Source of the DNA: Pedobacter nutrimenti
Lineage (GTDB): Bacteria > Bacteroidota > Bacteroidia > Sphingobacteriales > Sphingobacteriaceae
Direction: 5' to 3'
Length of the DNA stretch: 64,000 nt
NCBI RefSeq assembly: GCF_003208655.1
Contig: NZ_QKLU01000001.1
Span: 186,001-250,000, forward strand
Shown: piece after piece, positions 52,455 to 61,463 of the stretch
How the letters are laid out: every line of letters begins with the position of its first letter
How positions within the stretch are numbered: the first letter of the stretch is position 1
Notes under the pieces: model-generated
What the model was told of the DNA's origin: nothing
Database searches by the model: none
The model's input: only the letters and a program-made list of their open reading frames with translations
Made by a program: the position numbers and the translations under genes

Positions 52455-55217
52455 TTAATTATATTGAGAGTTAGTATGTAAGCTTACTGATGGGGAGGGA
52501 GGTTTAGGCGTTACTGTTACCGATATAGGGACCATTGCGCTTGTACAAGTGCCATTGTTGACCGTTAGTGTTCCATTGTATGTTCCGGAAAGCACTAATG
52601 GACCTGTTGGTTTGGTAATGGTTATACTGCCGCCACTAAAGGGGGTGTTGCTGTTATTGACAAAACCTTTTGACTGTGCGGTACTGTCCCAGATAATGCT
52701 GTAAGATGTTGGCGCACCTGAGGTAAAGGTGTAAGTCAGTGTAAAGGAAGAATTTTCCTGACAAGTGTTTGGGACAGGGCCCAGGGTAATGCTGGGCAAA
52801 GCGTTAATGGTGACCGATGAGGTGACGACAGTTGTACACCCACTTCCATTAGTAACGGTATAAGTAATGGTTGCTGTACCTGCAGCGACCCCGCTAACCA
52901 GTCCGCTGCTATTGACGGTGGCTTTGGTCGCGTCACTGCTGCTCCAAACGCCACCATTAGTTGTGGAAGCGAGTTGTGTGGTGGCGTTTACGCAGACGGA
53001 AGGGGTTCCTGTAATGGGTGCCACTACAGGTAAAGCGTTAATGGTGACCGATGTGGTGACCGCAGTTGTACACCCACTTCCATTAGTAACGGTATAAGTA
53101 ATGGTTGCCGTACCTGCAGCGACCCCGGTAACCAGTCCGCTGCTATTGACCGTAGCTTTGGTGGCGTCACTGCTGCTCCAAACGCCACCATTAGTTGTGG
53201 AAGCGAGTTGTGTGGTGGCGTTTACGCAGACAGCTGTGGTGCCGGTAATGGGATTAATGATAGGGAGCGGATTGACAGTAACTGTAGCACTTGCAGCATT
53301 GGTACAATTACTACTCAAACCATCACTAACGGTATAGCTGATGTTTGCTGTTCCAGCTGTAACCCCCGTAACCAGACCACTGCTGTTTACTGTCGCCACA
53401 TTTGTATTGTCACTGCTCCAGGTCCCGTTAACAGTTGTGTTGGCTAAGGTGGTGGTTTTGCCCACACAAACTGAAGTTGTACCAGTTATAGGATTAACGG
53501 TGGGTAAGGCATTAACCTGAACATTCATTGTTGTATTGTTTGAACATGTTCCATTGTTAACCGTATAGGTTATGGTAACTGTTCCTGCTGCCACGCCGGT
53601 AAGTAATCCGCTTGTACTGTTTATGGTCGCTTTTGTTACATCACTGCTGCTCCAGGTCCCGCCATTTACCGAGCTGGTCAATGTCGCTGTTTTTTGAGCG
53701 CAGATTAAATTCGTTCCGGTTATAGTACCTGCCGACGGAAAGGTGCTTACAGTCACCAGGGTAGTAGCTGCATTGGTACAGCCTGTTGTTGCGTCTGTTA
53801 CCGTATAACTAATTGTTGCTGTTCCTGCAGCCACACCTGCAACCAGACCGCTGCTGTTTACAGTAGCGATGGTGTTGTCACTGCTGCTCCATACCCCGGA
53901 AGGTGTCGTATTGCTTAAGGTGATGCTTTGTGTGGTGCACACTGCTGCAGGGCCTGTATTTGGATTTACCACAGGTGGAGCGATGGACTTGATCTGGAAA
54001 GGCACCCTTACGGAGTTTGAACAGCCAGGTTTGATGGCTTCTACATAATAATTGCTTGTTGTACCGGTAGTCAGTCCGGTTACATTATAAGATGTTCCTG
54101 TCGCTAAAATACTTCCTCCGGTAGCCACATTGTACCAGTTATAGGTGACTCCTGATTGGGGAGTAAGGATTGACAGAGTCACAGAAGTGCCGCAGACACT
54201 AATTACCCCCAAAGCACTTTCATTAGTAAGCAGGGGGCTAGGCACTCTTTGTACGTCATACAGATTGAGGCCGCCTAATAAAGACACAACCCCGCCCACT
54301 GTAAATTCTACCCGGTCAAAGGCCTGGCCAGGCACAAAGTAAAACGTATATTTTGCACCATTGTTGAGAAGACCCAATAAGTCCAGGGTTAATAAAGCGC
54401 CCAGGCTTTGCGGTGTACCAATCGGTGTGAGACCCTTATAGGCTTGTACAGAAACATTGCTTAATAACCCCAGACTAAGTACAGACTGTGGAATTGAAAA
54501 GGTAGTGCGTACTGCATCGCCGGCATTGGAAGGCCCGGAAAAGTAAATGCTTTCTGTAACCGTTCCTGCCACGGCAAGGGTACCAAGGGTCAAATAAGCA
54601 AATGAATTGGGGTCGGCGTCAATGGCATTGTTTGGGGAAGTGATACCACCTCCGACTAAAACACCACTAGTGGTGGTAGAAGTCGACATCCCGGTTCCAC
54701 AATCGGCCGGATTGGTCTGGTTGTAAAAAACATAAAAAAGATTAGCTGTGTTGGAACCCAGAAGCGCACCGGTAACTTCTACTTTTACAGAATTAAAGGC
54801 AGATGCCGAACTTATGGCTATATAGTAATTGCTATTGTCAGGCGCATTCAGGATTGCACTGGAAGTCGTAATGGTTACTGGTGTACCAAGATTGGTTGTG
54901 GTACCACCTGAATATGCCGTAACCCCTACAGAAGAGGCTGTACTTACTTTAACATACACCAGGGTATTGGCCGGTACAGGGCTGGCAAATAAAACTTGTA
55001 CGGAAGCTGTTCCACCCAAGGCTCCCCCTGTAATTGTTGCGAAAGTTTCATTTTGAAGTACGGCATTGCCAGCATTGGTTACACCAGAGGTAACTACACC
55101 AAGTGTATTTGCATAAGTTTTTAACTGGCCTTTTGCTACTTCTCTTCCAGCCACCATTAACAACATCGTTAAAAGCACTCCAAAAATTGGGCGATATGGT
55201 AAGCTGAGACTGAACAA
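52455..55217 (-). CDS. Large exported protein with tandem BIG2-like Ig repeats
   Basis: 920 residues from a TTG at 55217 that gives a signal-like N-terminus ('FGVLLTMLLMVAGREVAKGQ'); an ATG at 55166 inside it is an alternative. The first ~380 residues are beta-rich with a discoidin-like feel. Then come six or more ~78-residue repeats ('TNGGVWSSSDATKATVNSSGLVTGVAAGTATITYTVTNGSGC'), typical of BIG2/Ig-like cell-surface repeats. Two copies are almost identical in DNA. No sorting domain is at the end, unlike most such adhesins, so export depends on the signal peptide or on the partner genes downstream. Surface adhesion is inferred. Confidence 0.82.
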   Translation of the reverse strand: MFSLSLPYRPIFGVLLTMLLMVAGREVAKGQLKTYANTLGVVTSGVTNAGNAVLQNETFATITGGALGGTASVQVLFASPVPANTLVYVKVSTASSVGVTAYSGGTTTNLGTPVTITTSSAILNAPDNSNYYIAISSASAFNSVKVEVTGALLGSNTANLFYVFYNQTNPADCGTGMSTSTTTSGVLVGGGITSPNNAIDADPNSFAYLTLGTLAVAGTVTESIYFSGPSNAGDAVRTTFSIPQSVLSLGLLSNVSVQAYKGLTPIGTPQSLGALLTLDLLGLLNNGAKYTFYFVPGQAFDRVEFTVGGVVSLLGGLNLYDVQRVPSPLLTNESALGVISVCGTSVTLSILTPQSGVTYNWYNVATGGSILATGTSYNVTGLTTGTTSNYYVEAIKPGCSNSVRVPFQIKSIAPPVVNPNTGPAAVCTTQSITLSNTTPSGVWSSSDNTIATVNSSGLVAGVAAGTATISYTVTDATTGCTNAATTLVTVSTFPSAGTITGTNLICAQKTATLTSSVNGGTWSSSDVTKATINSTSGLLTGVAAGTVTITYTVNNGTCSNNTTMNVQVNALPTVNPITGTTSVCVGKTTTLANTTVNGTWSSDNTNVATVNSSGLVTGVTAGTANISYTVSDGLSSNCTNAASATVTVNPLPIINPITGTTAVCVNATTQLASTTNGGVWSSSDATKATVNSSGLVTGVAAGTATITYTVTNGSGCTTAVTTSVTINALPVVAPITGTPSVCVNATTQLASTTNGGVWSSSDATKATVNSSGLVSGVAAGTATITYTVTNGSGCTTVVTSSVTINALPSITLGPVPNTCQENSSFTLTYTFTSGAPTSYSIIWDSTAQSKGFVNNSNTPFSGGSITITKPTGPLVLSGTYNGTLTVNNGTCTSAMVPISVTVTPKPPSPSVSLHTNSQYN
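52798..53265 (-). repeat. Two near-identical tandem 234-bp units within the Ig-like gene
   Basis: Unit 1 starts at 52798 and unit 2 at 53032, both beginning AAAGCGTTAATGGTGACCGATG; period 234 bp = 78 codons. They differ at few positions, suggesting recent duplication or gene conversion. Further diverged units lie to 53900. Confidence 0.9.
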
Positions 55218-55526
55218 ATGAGCGATAAAATAGTGTTACACTAACTTATCACAGATTTTTCAAGGATTTTTATTCATTCTGTTCAGTTTTACCGCTTAAA
55301 ATGAGCAGTTTGAGAAAGATTTAAAACAAAAAAGCTTACGAAAAATAATCGTAAGCTTTTGTTTTTCAGTGTTTTATATTTTTATTTTAAATAAGAACTA
55401 CCATGAGTAATTCATTTCAACGGCACAACCTTTAATTTTGTTGATCAAAGCTTAAAGCAAATTTTCTTCTTAAATACGCGTTAAAGACCTTAAATCATCT
55501 TTAAATTTAAATCTCTTAATCTATGG
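55218..55526. other. Intergenic region upstream of the Ig-like gene / downstream of pgl
   Basis: 309 nt. It contains the terminator hairpin 55330-55360. The remainder is A/T-rich; no gene or clear Bacteroidetes promoter for the minus-strand Ig-like gene was found. Confidence 0.5.
55330..55360. terminator. Terminator hairpin after pgl
   Basis: A 12-bp stem AAAAGCTTACGA / TCGTAAGCTTTT around a short A/T loop. It lies ~165 nt after the pgl stop on the minus strand, and runs of A/T flank both sides. Confidence 0.75.
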
Positions 55527-56252
55527 TTAAGCATCCAAAAGAGATGCTGATTCATCATCTAAAAACCAGGTCAGATTTCCATCAACCGGGCGGATCAACT
55601 GGGCCGGATAAAGCCGGGTATTCTTTTCCTGTTTTTCTATCACATGCTTAACGGCCTCTGCCTTGTTTTTACCAAAAACCAGAAAAGCTACATTTTTTGC
55701 TTTATTGATTAATGGAGCGGTAAAGCTAATCCGGTAAGTAGAGAGTTTCTCCACATATACCGCATCAACGGTTACGTCTTTATTTTTAAGAATATCCGTT
55801 TCCGGGAAAAGGGAGGCGGTATGTGCATCATCGCCCATACCCAGCAAGATCAGGTCAAAAGAAAGGTCAGCGCCTTTAAAATGTTTAGTAATTGCCTTTT
55901 TGTATTCTATGGCTGCTTTTTCCGGAGCAAGTGTAGTGTCTACATAAAAAATTTGTTCAGCCGGAATATTTAACGGAGCTAAGATACTTTCTTTAGCCAT
56001 TAAACCATTGTAGCTGTCATGATCCGGTAATACATTCCGTTCGTCTCCAAAAAAGAAATACACTTTGCTCCAGTCAATTTCTGCTTTAAATTTTGTAGCC
56101 AGCAAATGGTAAAGCTCTTTTGGGGAATTGCCACCTGTAAGTACAAAATTAAAGCAACCTTGTTCGGCTATGGAATTATGAGCAATTTTAATGATATACT
56201 TTGCAATATCATTAAGCAGCTCATCCTGGGTTTTATAAATTAATAAATTCAT
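55527..56252 (-). CDS. pgl: 6-phosphogluconolactonase
   Basis: About 241 residues from the ATG at 56252 ('MNLLIYKTQDELLNDIAKYI'); an ATG at 56282 would add ten residues and lies 3 nt from the zwf stop. NagB-type fold: 'FNFVLTGGNSPKELYHLL', 'VYFFFGDERNVLPDHDSYNG' and 'LILLGMGDDAHTASLFP' are the family motifs of the DevB/Pgl type. It hydrolyses 6-phosphogluconolactone in the cytoplasm. Directly behind zwf, so the two oxidative steps are coupled. Confidence 0.93.
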   Translation of the reverse strand: MNLLIYKTQDELLNDIAKYIIKIAHNSIAEQGCFNFVLTGGNSPKELYHLLATKFKAEIDWSKVYFFFGDERNVLPDHDSYNGLMAKESILAPLNIPAEQIFYVDTTLAPEKAAIEYKKAITKHFKGADLSFDLILLGMGDDAHTASLFPETDILKNKDVTVDAVYVEKLSTYRISFTAPLINKAKNVAFLVFGKNKAEAVKHVIEKQEKNTRLYPAQLIRPVDGNLTWFLDDESASLLDA

Positions 56253-56285
56253 CTTTTTATGTGCAGGCAAAAAAACGCCCATTTG

Positions 56286-57797
56286 TTAATCTTTATTTAA
56301 AGGTAAAGTAAACCAATGGAAGCCATCTCTTGCAATAAGAGCTTCGGCATCTTCCGGCCCCCAGGAGTCTGCTGTATAATTAGGGAAGCTCAGTGATTTT
56401 TTACTTTCCCAGGCATTGACCACCGGCATAAGCAGTTCCCAGGCACTTTCGACCTGGTCTGCACGCATAAACTGGGTTTGGTCGCCCGTCATGACATCCA
56501 GTAAAAGAGTTTCGTAAGCTTCCGGGGTTTCGGTGGTATAGGTACCTTTATAATCAAAAACCATATCAACCGGGTTCAGTACCATGTCCAGTCCTGGTCT
56601 TTTTGCCTGGACCTGTAAACGGATACTCATTTCTGGCTGGATGCTGATGATCAGTCTGTTTTGCTGCCAGTGTTCTGTAACTGCGGCAGGAAAGATCTGA
56701 TGAGGCACATCTTTAAACTGTATAGTAATCAGCGAAGAGGTTTGAAATAAACGTTTACCTGTTCTTACATAAAAAGGAATGCCTTGCCAGCGCCAGTTGT
56801 CCACAAAAAATTTAATGGCTGCAAATGTCTCTGTATTGGAGTCGGGGTTTACGCCATTTTCATGTCTGTAACCCGGTACTTCTTTTCCCTCGACCCATCC
56901 TTTTGTATATTGGCCCCGTACTGTACTGAAGCGGATGTCGTCTGGGCTGAAAGGCCTCATCGCTTTTAAAACGTCTACTTTTTTATTCCGGATTTCGTCA
57001 GCATCAAAATTGATAGGGGTTTCCATTCCAATCAGACATAGCAATTGCAAAATGTGGTTCTGGATCATGTCCCTTAAAGCACCCGCGCTTTCGTAATAGC
57101 CGCCACGGTCCCCAACGCCCAGCTGTTCGGTCACCGATATCTGAACGTGGTCAATATAAGTCCTGTTCCAGAGCGGTTCCAGTAAAGAATTTGCAAAACG
57201 GAAGGCCATAATGTTCTGGACGGTTTCTTTGCCCAGGTAATGGTCAATCCGGTAAATTTGTTTTTCGGTAAAGATGCTGGTGAGGAGCTGATTCAGTTCT
57301 TTGGCCGTTTCCAGATCTCTTCCAAAAGGTTTTTCAATTACAATACGGCAGCTTTCTTCATCTCCTGCCAGTTTATAATCTGAAAGGCATTTGGCAATTA
57401 AAGGAAAAAGACTTGGGGCAACAGCCAGGTAATACACCACCTGTGTGCCTGGTCCAAATTCCTGTTGATATTTTTCGATGTCGTCTTTAAGGCTTTTAAA
57501 GGTTTCAGGAGCAGAAACATCTACAGAGGTGTAATGTACACTTTCTGCAAACTTGGACCATTTTTCTTTTTTAACTTTTCCTGTTCTCGAAAAGCTGTTT
57601 ACACCCTCCATAAGTACGTCCCTGAACTTTTGGTCGGTAAGCTTTTTTCTGGCCGTTCCAATGATTGCATATTTCTGGGGCATATACCCATCAGAATACA
57701 AATTGTATAAAGCGGGCGCAAGTTTACGCATATTCAAGTCGCCAGTACCGCCAAATATGACGAAAATAGTGGGTTTAAGACTGATTGATGTTTTCAT
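56286..57797 (-). CDS. zwf: Glucose-6-phosphate 1-dehydrogenase
   Basis: 503 residues, the normal length. 'FVIFGGTGDLNMRKLAPALYNLY' binds NADP, the active site is 'RIDHYLGKETVQNIMAFRF', and 'YYESAGALRDMIQNHILQLLCLIGME' and 'FYVRTGKRL' follow. The first motif has 'GGTGDL' where GASGDL is usual. It makes 6-phosphogluconolactone and NADPH. It is separated from gnd by 117 nt with a 13-bp inverted repeat. Confidence 0.96.
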   Translation of the reverse strand: MKTSISLKPTIFVIFGGTGDLNMRKLAPALYNLYSDGYMPQKYAIIGTARKKLTDQKFRDVLMEGVNSFSRTGKVKKEKWSKFAESVHYTSVDVSAPETFKSLKDDIEKYQQEFGPGTQVVYYLAVAPSLFPLIAKCLSDYKLAGDEESCRIVIEKPFGRDLETAKELNQLLTSIFTEKQIYRIDHYLGKETVQNIMAFRFANSLLEPLWNRTYIDHVQISVTEQLGVGDRGGYYESAGALRDMIQNHILQLLCLIGMETPINFDADEIRNKKVDVLKAMRPFSPDDIRFSTVRGQYTKGWVEGKEVPGYRHENGVNPDSNTETFAAIKFFVDNWRWQGIPFYVRTGKRLFQTSSLITIQFKDVPHQIFPAAVTEHWQQNRLIISIQPEMSIRLQVQAKRPGLDMVLNPVDMVFDYKGTYTTETPEAYETLLLDVMTGDQTQFMRADQVESAWELLMPVVNAWESKKSLSFPNYTADSWGPEDAEALIARDGFHWFTLPLNKD

Positions 57798-57837
57798 CTG
57801 TTGTTGTTTATTTTGTGTTGGTCAGATGGAGCCTTTG

Positions 57838-57888
57838 ATGATCAAAAGAACCATTTCCTTTTGGAGGTTTAACAATTCTTTTGATCAT
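57838..57888. promoter_or_regulatory. 13-bp perfect inverted repeat in the gnd-zwf spacer
   Basis: ATGATCAAAAGAA at 57838-57850 and its exact reverse complement at 57876-57888, 25 nt apart, ~40 nt upstream of the zwf start on the minus strand. No T run follows in the direction of transcription, so it is more likely an operator or an mRNA structure than a terminator. Confidence 0.5.
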
Positions 57889-57914
57889 GCCGGATTCATT
57901 TGTCTATATTTTCT

Positions 57915-59327
57915 TTACAGGGTAGGTTGATTCCATAAGGCATGAAAAATACCTTCTTCATCTGTTCTTTCAAAAGTATGGGCACCAAAGAAGTCTCTTT
58001 GTGCCTGTGTTAAATTAGAGGGTAATCTTTTTGTTCTTAAAGAATCGAAATAAGTCAGGGCAGAAGCGTAGGCGGATACCGGGATGCCATTTTCAATGGA
58101 AAGACCCACAATTTTTCTCAGGTCCGGAACTGTTGCTTTTAATTTATCCTGGATTGCAGAATCAGAGAATAAATGCTCCAGTTCTGGATTTTTGCTATAG
58201 GCCTGGTAAATGTCTTCGAGCAATTCCGCCCGGATGATACAACCGCCTCTCCAGATTTTTGCAATTTCATGCAGATTTAATTTGTATTCATAAGTAATGG
58301 AAGCCTGCCATAGTAAATGCAGGCCCTGGGCATAAGAAACAATCATTGCAGCATATAATGCCTGTTCGAGTTCCGCCTCTACTTTTTGCTGATTTTCGGC
58401 AATTTTTGTTGCATGGGGAAAGGCTTCCGACAGTTCAACGCGAAGGCTTTTGAATTTGGAAAGGTCTCTGGAACTTACGGCTTCATTGATGGTTGGGATG
58501 GGCAGTTGAAGGTCCATGGAAACTTGGGAAGTCCATTTTCCTGTGCCTTTTGATTTTGCTTCATCTTTAATCATATCCACCAGCAACTTGCCGGTTTTTT
58601 CATCTGTAAAAGCAAAGACTTCTGCAGTTACTTCCATCAGGAAAGACTGCAGGCGACCTTTATTCCATTGGTCAAATACACGGTGAATCTGCTCGTTAGT
58701 ATAACCTAATCCATTTTTAAGTATATCATAGGTTTCTGCAAGTAGCTGCATCATGGCGTATTCAATACCATTATGTACCATTTTAACAAAATGGCCGGAA
58801 GCGCCCGGACCAATATAGGTCACGCAGGGCTCTCCGTTTACTTTAGCGGAAATGGCCTCCAGAATTTCTTTCATGGCGCTATAAGCCGCCTTATCACCAC
58901 CCGGCATCATACTCGGTCCAAAACGGGCACCTTCTTCACCTCCCGAAATTCCCATTCCAAAAAAATGGAAACCCTTTTCGGCCAGTTCAGCAGCTCTTCT
59001 GCTGGTGTCTGTAAAATGAGAATTTCCGCTGTCAATGATCAGATCACCTTTGGATAGTAAAGGTTCCAGTTCCTGGATTACACTATCTACAATAGGGCCA
59101 GCAGGGACAAGCAGTACGATCCTCCGTGGCAGTTCAAGGCTTTGTACAAAATCTTCCAGGGAAGCAAAACCCTTTAAATCATGTGCCTTTCCAACTTCTT
59201 CTAATGTTTTTAACATCTTTGGGTCCTTGTCATAGCCGGTAACTTGATAGCCATGGTCGGCCATATTTAAAAGTAAATTGCGGCCCATTGTTCCCAGACC
59301 GATCATTCCTAAAGTGTATGTTTTCAT
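57915..59327 (-). CDS. gnd: 6-phosphogluconate dehydrogenase, decarboxylating
   Basis: 470 residues, the long homodimeric form. 'MIGLGTMGRNLLLNMADHGYQVTGYDKDPKML' binds NADP; 'GMGISGGEEGARFGPSMMPGG', 'GASGHFVKMVHNGIEYAMMQLLAE' (catalytic Lys and Asn) and 'WRGGCIIRAELLEDI' are classic. It yields ribulose 5-phosphate, CO2 and NADPH. It lies 43 nt behind the ROK kinase gene and ahead of zwf. Confidence 0.97.
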   Translation of the reverse strand: MKTYTLGMIGLGTMGRNLLLNMADHGYQVTGYDKDPKMLKTLEEVGKAHDLKGFASLEDFVQSLELPRRIVLLVPAGPIVDSVIQELEPLLSKGDLIIDSGNSHFTDTSRRAAELAEKGFHFFGMGISGGEEGARFGPSMMPGGDKAAYSAMKEILEAISAKVNGEPCVTYIGPGASGHFVKMVHNGIEYAMMQLLAETYDILKNGLGYTNEQIHRVFDQWNKGRLQSFLMEVTAEVFAFTDEKTGKLLVDMIKDEAKSKGTGKWTSQVSMDLQLPIPTINEAVSSRDLSKFKSLRVELSEAFPHATKIAENQQKVEAELEQALYAAMIVSYAQGLHLLWQASITYEYKLNLHEIAKIWRGGCIIRAELLEDIYQAYSKNPELEHLFSDSAIQDKLKATVPDLRKIVGLSIENGIPVSAYASALTYFDSLRTKRLPSNLTQAQRDFFGAHTFERTDEEGIFHALWNQPTL

Positions 59328-59370
59328 TAGTTTATCTATTTCTATATAGGGATTATACTATTTTAAAGAG

Positions 59371-60129
59371 TTATTTTTTAGCAGGATACAGGGTTTTGAT
59401 GTGGTATTTTTCAGCTGCTTTCCAGAGCTTGGCCCCACCTTTTATGCCTTCTTTATTCGATACAATTTTAATGTTCTGTTCCAATTCTATATCGAGTTCT
59501 TTTGCATTTCCGCCTCCAAGATAAAGGGTATCATAATTAAATACGGTCTTATAGATGTCAATTACACGTAATACGCGTTCGTTCCATTCTTTAACACCGT
59601 GTTTTTTGATGGCCCGGTCACCAACATAGTCATCGTAGTCTTTTGTTTTTGATACCGGAAGATGGGAGAGTTCCAGATGGGGCAACAGCTCACCGTCAAA
59701 AAGTAAGGCAGTACCAAGACCTGTTCCGAAAGTAAGGACAATTTCAAAACCCTTACCGGCCACCAGGCCAAGTCCCTGCTGGTCTGCATCGTTGATCAGG
59801 CGTACGGGTTTATTCAGCGCATTACTAATCTGCTGGGCAAAATCTATTTTATCCCATTTGTCTTTTGCAAGATTAGGTGCAGTATATACAACTCCCGATC
59901 GGGTATAGCCAGGAAAACCAACCGAAATCTTTCCGAATGGCCCCATGGTGGCTGCCAGCTGCTTAATTACAACCAGTACGGCCTCGGGGCTTGCTTTTGC
60001 GGGTGTGGGCAGTTTGGTATATTCGGACAGCATATCGCCTTGAGGGCTTAACAGACAGGCTTTAATATTTGAACCACCTATATCTACAGACAAGATGTCC
60101 TTCGTCTCTTTATCCTCGTTATTTGGCAT
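59371..60129 (-). CDS. ROK-family glucokinase, probably polyphosphate-type
   Basis: 252 residues. 'ILSVDIGGSNIKACLLS' is phosphate 1, 'RLINDADQQGLGLVAGKGFEIVLTFGTGLGTALLFDGELLPHLELSHLP' contains the catalytic Asp and phosphate 2, and 'DTLYLGGGNAKELD' the adenosine-type motif. The short length and the LTFGTGLGTAL segment recall polyphosphate glucokinases; no CxCxxxGCxE zinc motif of the long ROK proteins is present. It would produce glucose 6-phosphate for the following gnd-zwf-pgl genes. PolyP use is inference. Confidence 0.85.
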   Translation of the reverse strand: MPNNEDKETKDILSVDIGGSNIKACLLSPQGDMLSEYTKLPTPAKASPEAVLVVIKQLAATMGPFGKISVGFPGYTRSGVVYTAPNLAKDKWDKIDFAQQISNALNKPVRLINDADQQGLGLVAGKGFEIVLTFGTGLGTALLFDGELLPHLELSHLPVSKTKDYDDYVGDRAIKKHGVKEWNERVLRVIDIYKTVFNYDTLYLGGGNAKELDIELEQNIKIVSNKEGIKGGAKLWKAAEKYHIKTLYPAKK

Positions 60130-60277
60130 ATGAGTATAATTAAGTGAGCTATTTTGTTTATATATTCAAAATAACAAATTTTGAACCATTAAACCTTGCC
60201 TTAGTTATACATATTGCAATTTTTACCCAAAAAAAATAATTACTGTTCTATATCTATAGTTTATATTTATAACCACT

Positions 60278-61258
60278 ATGAATGCTGAGGTTACCACCGC
60301 TTATGAACCAGATATTTTAGGGCCAGGTTTCGAAAAGAAGATCATCCGATGGGAAGATGATTATGAAGGTGCGGTTGTAAGTACACTGATCAGAAAACAA
60401 TGCGATACCCCAAAACAGACTGCTGTTTTATATGTACATGGTTTTAATGATTATTTCTTTCAGGAAGAAATGGCAAGGGAGTATAACCTTCATGGTTATG
60501 ATTTTTACGCAGTGGACCTTCGTAAGTACGGACGTTCCCTGCTGGTCCATCAAAAATTAAATAATGTCAGGGACCTTGCAGAGTATGATGCCGATCTGGA
60601 TTGGGCCCTGAGCACCATCAGAAAGGAGGGACATTTTCATGTCTTGCTCAGTGGACATTCTACAGGAGGGTTGATTGTTTCTTTGTATGCCGATAAACGT
60701 AAAGGAAATGAACTTTTTGATGCTGTTTTTTTGAATAGCCCCTTTTGGGACATGAACCTGAATGTATTGTTAAAAAAACTGGCCATTCCACTTTTGGCCT
60801 GCTGGGGCAAGCACTACCCCAATCAGGAAGTAGACGGAGGTTTTTCTGCACTTTATGGATTAAGCCTTCACAAAAGCCATTATGGAGAATGGGATTACAG
60901 ATTGGACTGGAAGCCAGATGTTGCTCCTAAAGTAAATTGCGGATGGATCAGGGCTATACATTTGGGGCAGCGAAAGGTAAAAGAGGGGCTTCGCATTTCC
61001 AGACCTGTGTTGGTTATCCATGCTGCACAATCTGTTTACCTGAAAAAATGGTCTGCGCAAATGTTTAGCGGTGATGCGGTTCTGAATGTAAAAGACATGG
61101 AGCGGCTGGTCAAAAGGTTAAAAGGCGAGGTTAAAGTCTTTGTTGCCCAGGGTGCAATCCATGATGTGGTTTTGTCCCCAAAGCCCGTCAGAGCGGTCGT
61201 TTATCAGGAACTTTTTCTTTGGTTAAATAAGGTTATGGCCAAATTTACCATTAGTTAA
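60278..61258 (+). CDS. Alpha/beta hydrolase, serine aminopeptidase/monoacylglycerol-lipase type
   Basis: 326 residues. The oxyanion part 'AVLYVHGFNDYFFQEEMAREY' and nucleophile elbow 'LLSGHSTGGLIVSLYAD' (Ser128) are clear; the acid would be the Asp in 'VLNVKDMERL' or near, and the His is 'GAIHDVVLS'. It lacks a signal peptide. It is related to hydrolase_4 (S33) lipases; substrate unknown. Divergent from the pentose phosphate operon. Confidence 0.88.
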   Translation: MNAEVTTAYEPDILGPGFEKKIIRWEDDYEGAVVSTLIRKQCDTPKQTAVLYVHGFNDYFFQEEMAREYNLHGYDFYAVDLRKYGRSLLVHQKLNNVRDLAEYDADLDWALSTIRKEGHFHVLLSGHSTGGLIVSLYADKRKGNELFDAVFLNSPFWDMNLNVLLKKLAIPLLACWGKHYPNQEVDGGFSALYGLSLHKSHYGEWDYRLDWKPDVAPKVNCGWIRAIHLGQRKVKEGLRISRPVLVIHAAQSVYLKKWSAQMFSGDAVLNVKDMERLVKRLKGEVKVFVAQGAIHDVVLSPKPVRAVVYQELFLWLNKVMAKFTIS

Positions 61259-61463
61259 AGGCTTTTTTGAACAAGAATGACCGAAATCACTTTTTTTATT
61301 GAGGAGATTTCTTTATTTTGAAACTGAAAATCAACAGGCATCTAGAGATAAGATTAATTCAATCGAAAATAAGGTGCCTGAATTGAGTTTTTTTCTTTCC
61401 CTTGGCTTAGTTTTTGTTTCGGCTAAAATGATTCCTATGGTGTTACCTAACTCTCAGTCCTAT

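Noticed and set aside
52867..53447. Series of plus-strand open frames opposite the BIG2-repeat gene
   Set aside because: Their repeated sequence is the antisense of the tandem Ig repeats.
52798..53900. Possible CRISPR-like array
   Set aside because: Period is 234 bp in frame within a coding gene; no short repeats with unique spacers and no cas genes.
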